Source: Gammaproteobacteria bacterium UBA7803 (GTDB lineage Bacteria; Pseudomonadota; Gammaproteobacteria; Pseudomonadales; Azotimanducaceae). Taken from it: 32,558 nt of DNA. Numbering within the stretch: the first letter of the stretch is position 1; the number at the start of each line of letters is the position of its first letter. The stretch spans positions 32,311 through 64,868 of the forward strand of contig DLCH01000051.1 in assembly GCA_002480525.1 (NCBI GenBank), read 5' to 3'. Made by a program: the position numbers and the translations under genes. Positions 32,349-32,558 of this stretch are shown here, piece after piece. The notes beneath the pieces were generated by a model. The model searched no databases, was not told the origin of the DNA, and worked only from the letters and a program-made list of their open reading frames with translations.

Positions 32349-32558
32349 ATGAGCGACGCCGTACCCTTCGAGTTCCTCAGGCTCGACCACGTGGTGCTCC
32401 GCGCCCGGAACGCGGACGCGCTGACGCGCTTCTACTGCGACGTGCTGGGCTGCCGGCGCGAGCGGGAGGTGGCCGAACTCGGGCTGGTGCAGCTCCGCGC
32501 CGGCGAGTCCCTGATCGACATCGTCGACGCCGCGGGCCGCCTCGGCCAGGCCGGCGGC
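32349..32558 (+). CDS. VOC family (glyoxalase/dioxygenase-like) protein, cut by window
   Basis: The ATG at 32349 begins a frame open to the window edge, 70 residues so far. The text FLRLDHVVLRARNADALTRF, then YCDVLGCRRERE and LIDIVDA, is the first betaalphabetabetabeta module of vicinal oxygen chelate proteins, with the metal-ligand His in DHVVL. Such proteins include glyoxalases, extradiol dioxygenases and resistance proteins; the family member cannot be told from half a protein. It diverges from the YbbN-like gene. Confidence 0.8.
   Translation, partial: MSDAVPFEFLRLDHVVLRARNADALTRFYCDVLGCRREREVAELGLVQLRAGESLIDIVDAAGRLGQAGG

Noticed and set aside
1..32558. CRISPR arrays, tRNA and rRNA genes
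   Set aside because: No repeated spacer-like pattern and no tRNA or rRNA-like sequence was seen on reading both strands.

Overview
The window is a stretch of high-GC DNA (roughly two thirds G+C by eye) with densely packed genes and very short spacers. The protein set points to a gammaproteobacterium or close relative: a TcyP-type cystine carrier, aerobic GlpD, a YbbN/CnoX-type thioredoxin-TPR protein, DUF3187 and DUF6279 proteins, a gammaproteobacterial-style LexA box, and several acyl-CoA enzymes. I cannot name the genus. No rRNA, tRNA or CRISPR array was seen.

Layout. (1) 1-2571, + strand: overlapping genes for a GNAT acetyltransferase (cut by the window edge), an alkyl-sulfatase-like metallo-beta-lactamase hydrolase and a TauD-type dioxygenase. 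They look like one unit for sulfate-ester or sulfonate use. (2) 2667-8063, accessory DNA: a DUF222/HNH nuclease gene behind a near-consensus LexA (SOS) box, a spacer with no convincing gene, a major-facilitator transporter of lower GC, a broken membrane-protein remnant, and an IS1182-type insertion sequence with matched terminal inverted repeats. (3) 8110-13650, lipid and acyl-CoA genes: a dehydrogenase, TcyP, a DUF2062 membrane protein and an acyl-CoA ligase on the - strand, diverging from two hotdog thioesterases on the + strand. (4) 13698-18011: a REP-like inverted repeat that runs into the end of glpD, then glpD, DUF3187 and a second acyl-CoA ligase in a tight - strand operon. (5) 18104-21755: a GGDEF protein with a degenerate signature motif, a class III CoA transferase, a small membrane protein with a PspC-domain protein, and a Dps ferritin-like protein. 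(6) 21765-24806: glutamine synthetase-like, class I glutamine amidotransferase and DUF6279 lipoprotein genes in one - strand operon.

(7) 24807-25316 is an AT-richer intergenic region. It carries two exact DnaA boxes, one near-match, tandem AT-rich 9-mers and a perfect 17-bp palindrome. (8) 25317-31221 is the most unusual block: five - strand genes, all overlapping. They encode an FHA protein, a PP2C phosphatase, a membrane Ser/Thr kinase with a C-terminal formylglycine-generating-enzyme-like domain, a TpsB (ShlB/FhaC-type) outer-membrane transporter with an unexpected N-terminal cytoplasmic and membrane-anchor extension, and a small exported protein. I propose that this is a phosphorylation-controlled secretion or envelope-sensing system. 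The functional link is inference. (9) 31346-32558: a YbbN-like protein without active-site cysteines, and the start of a VOC-family gene cut by the window edge.
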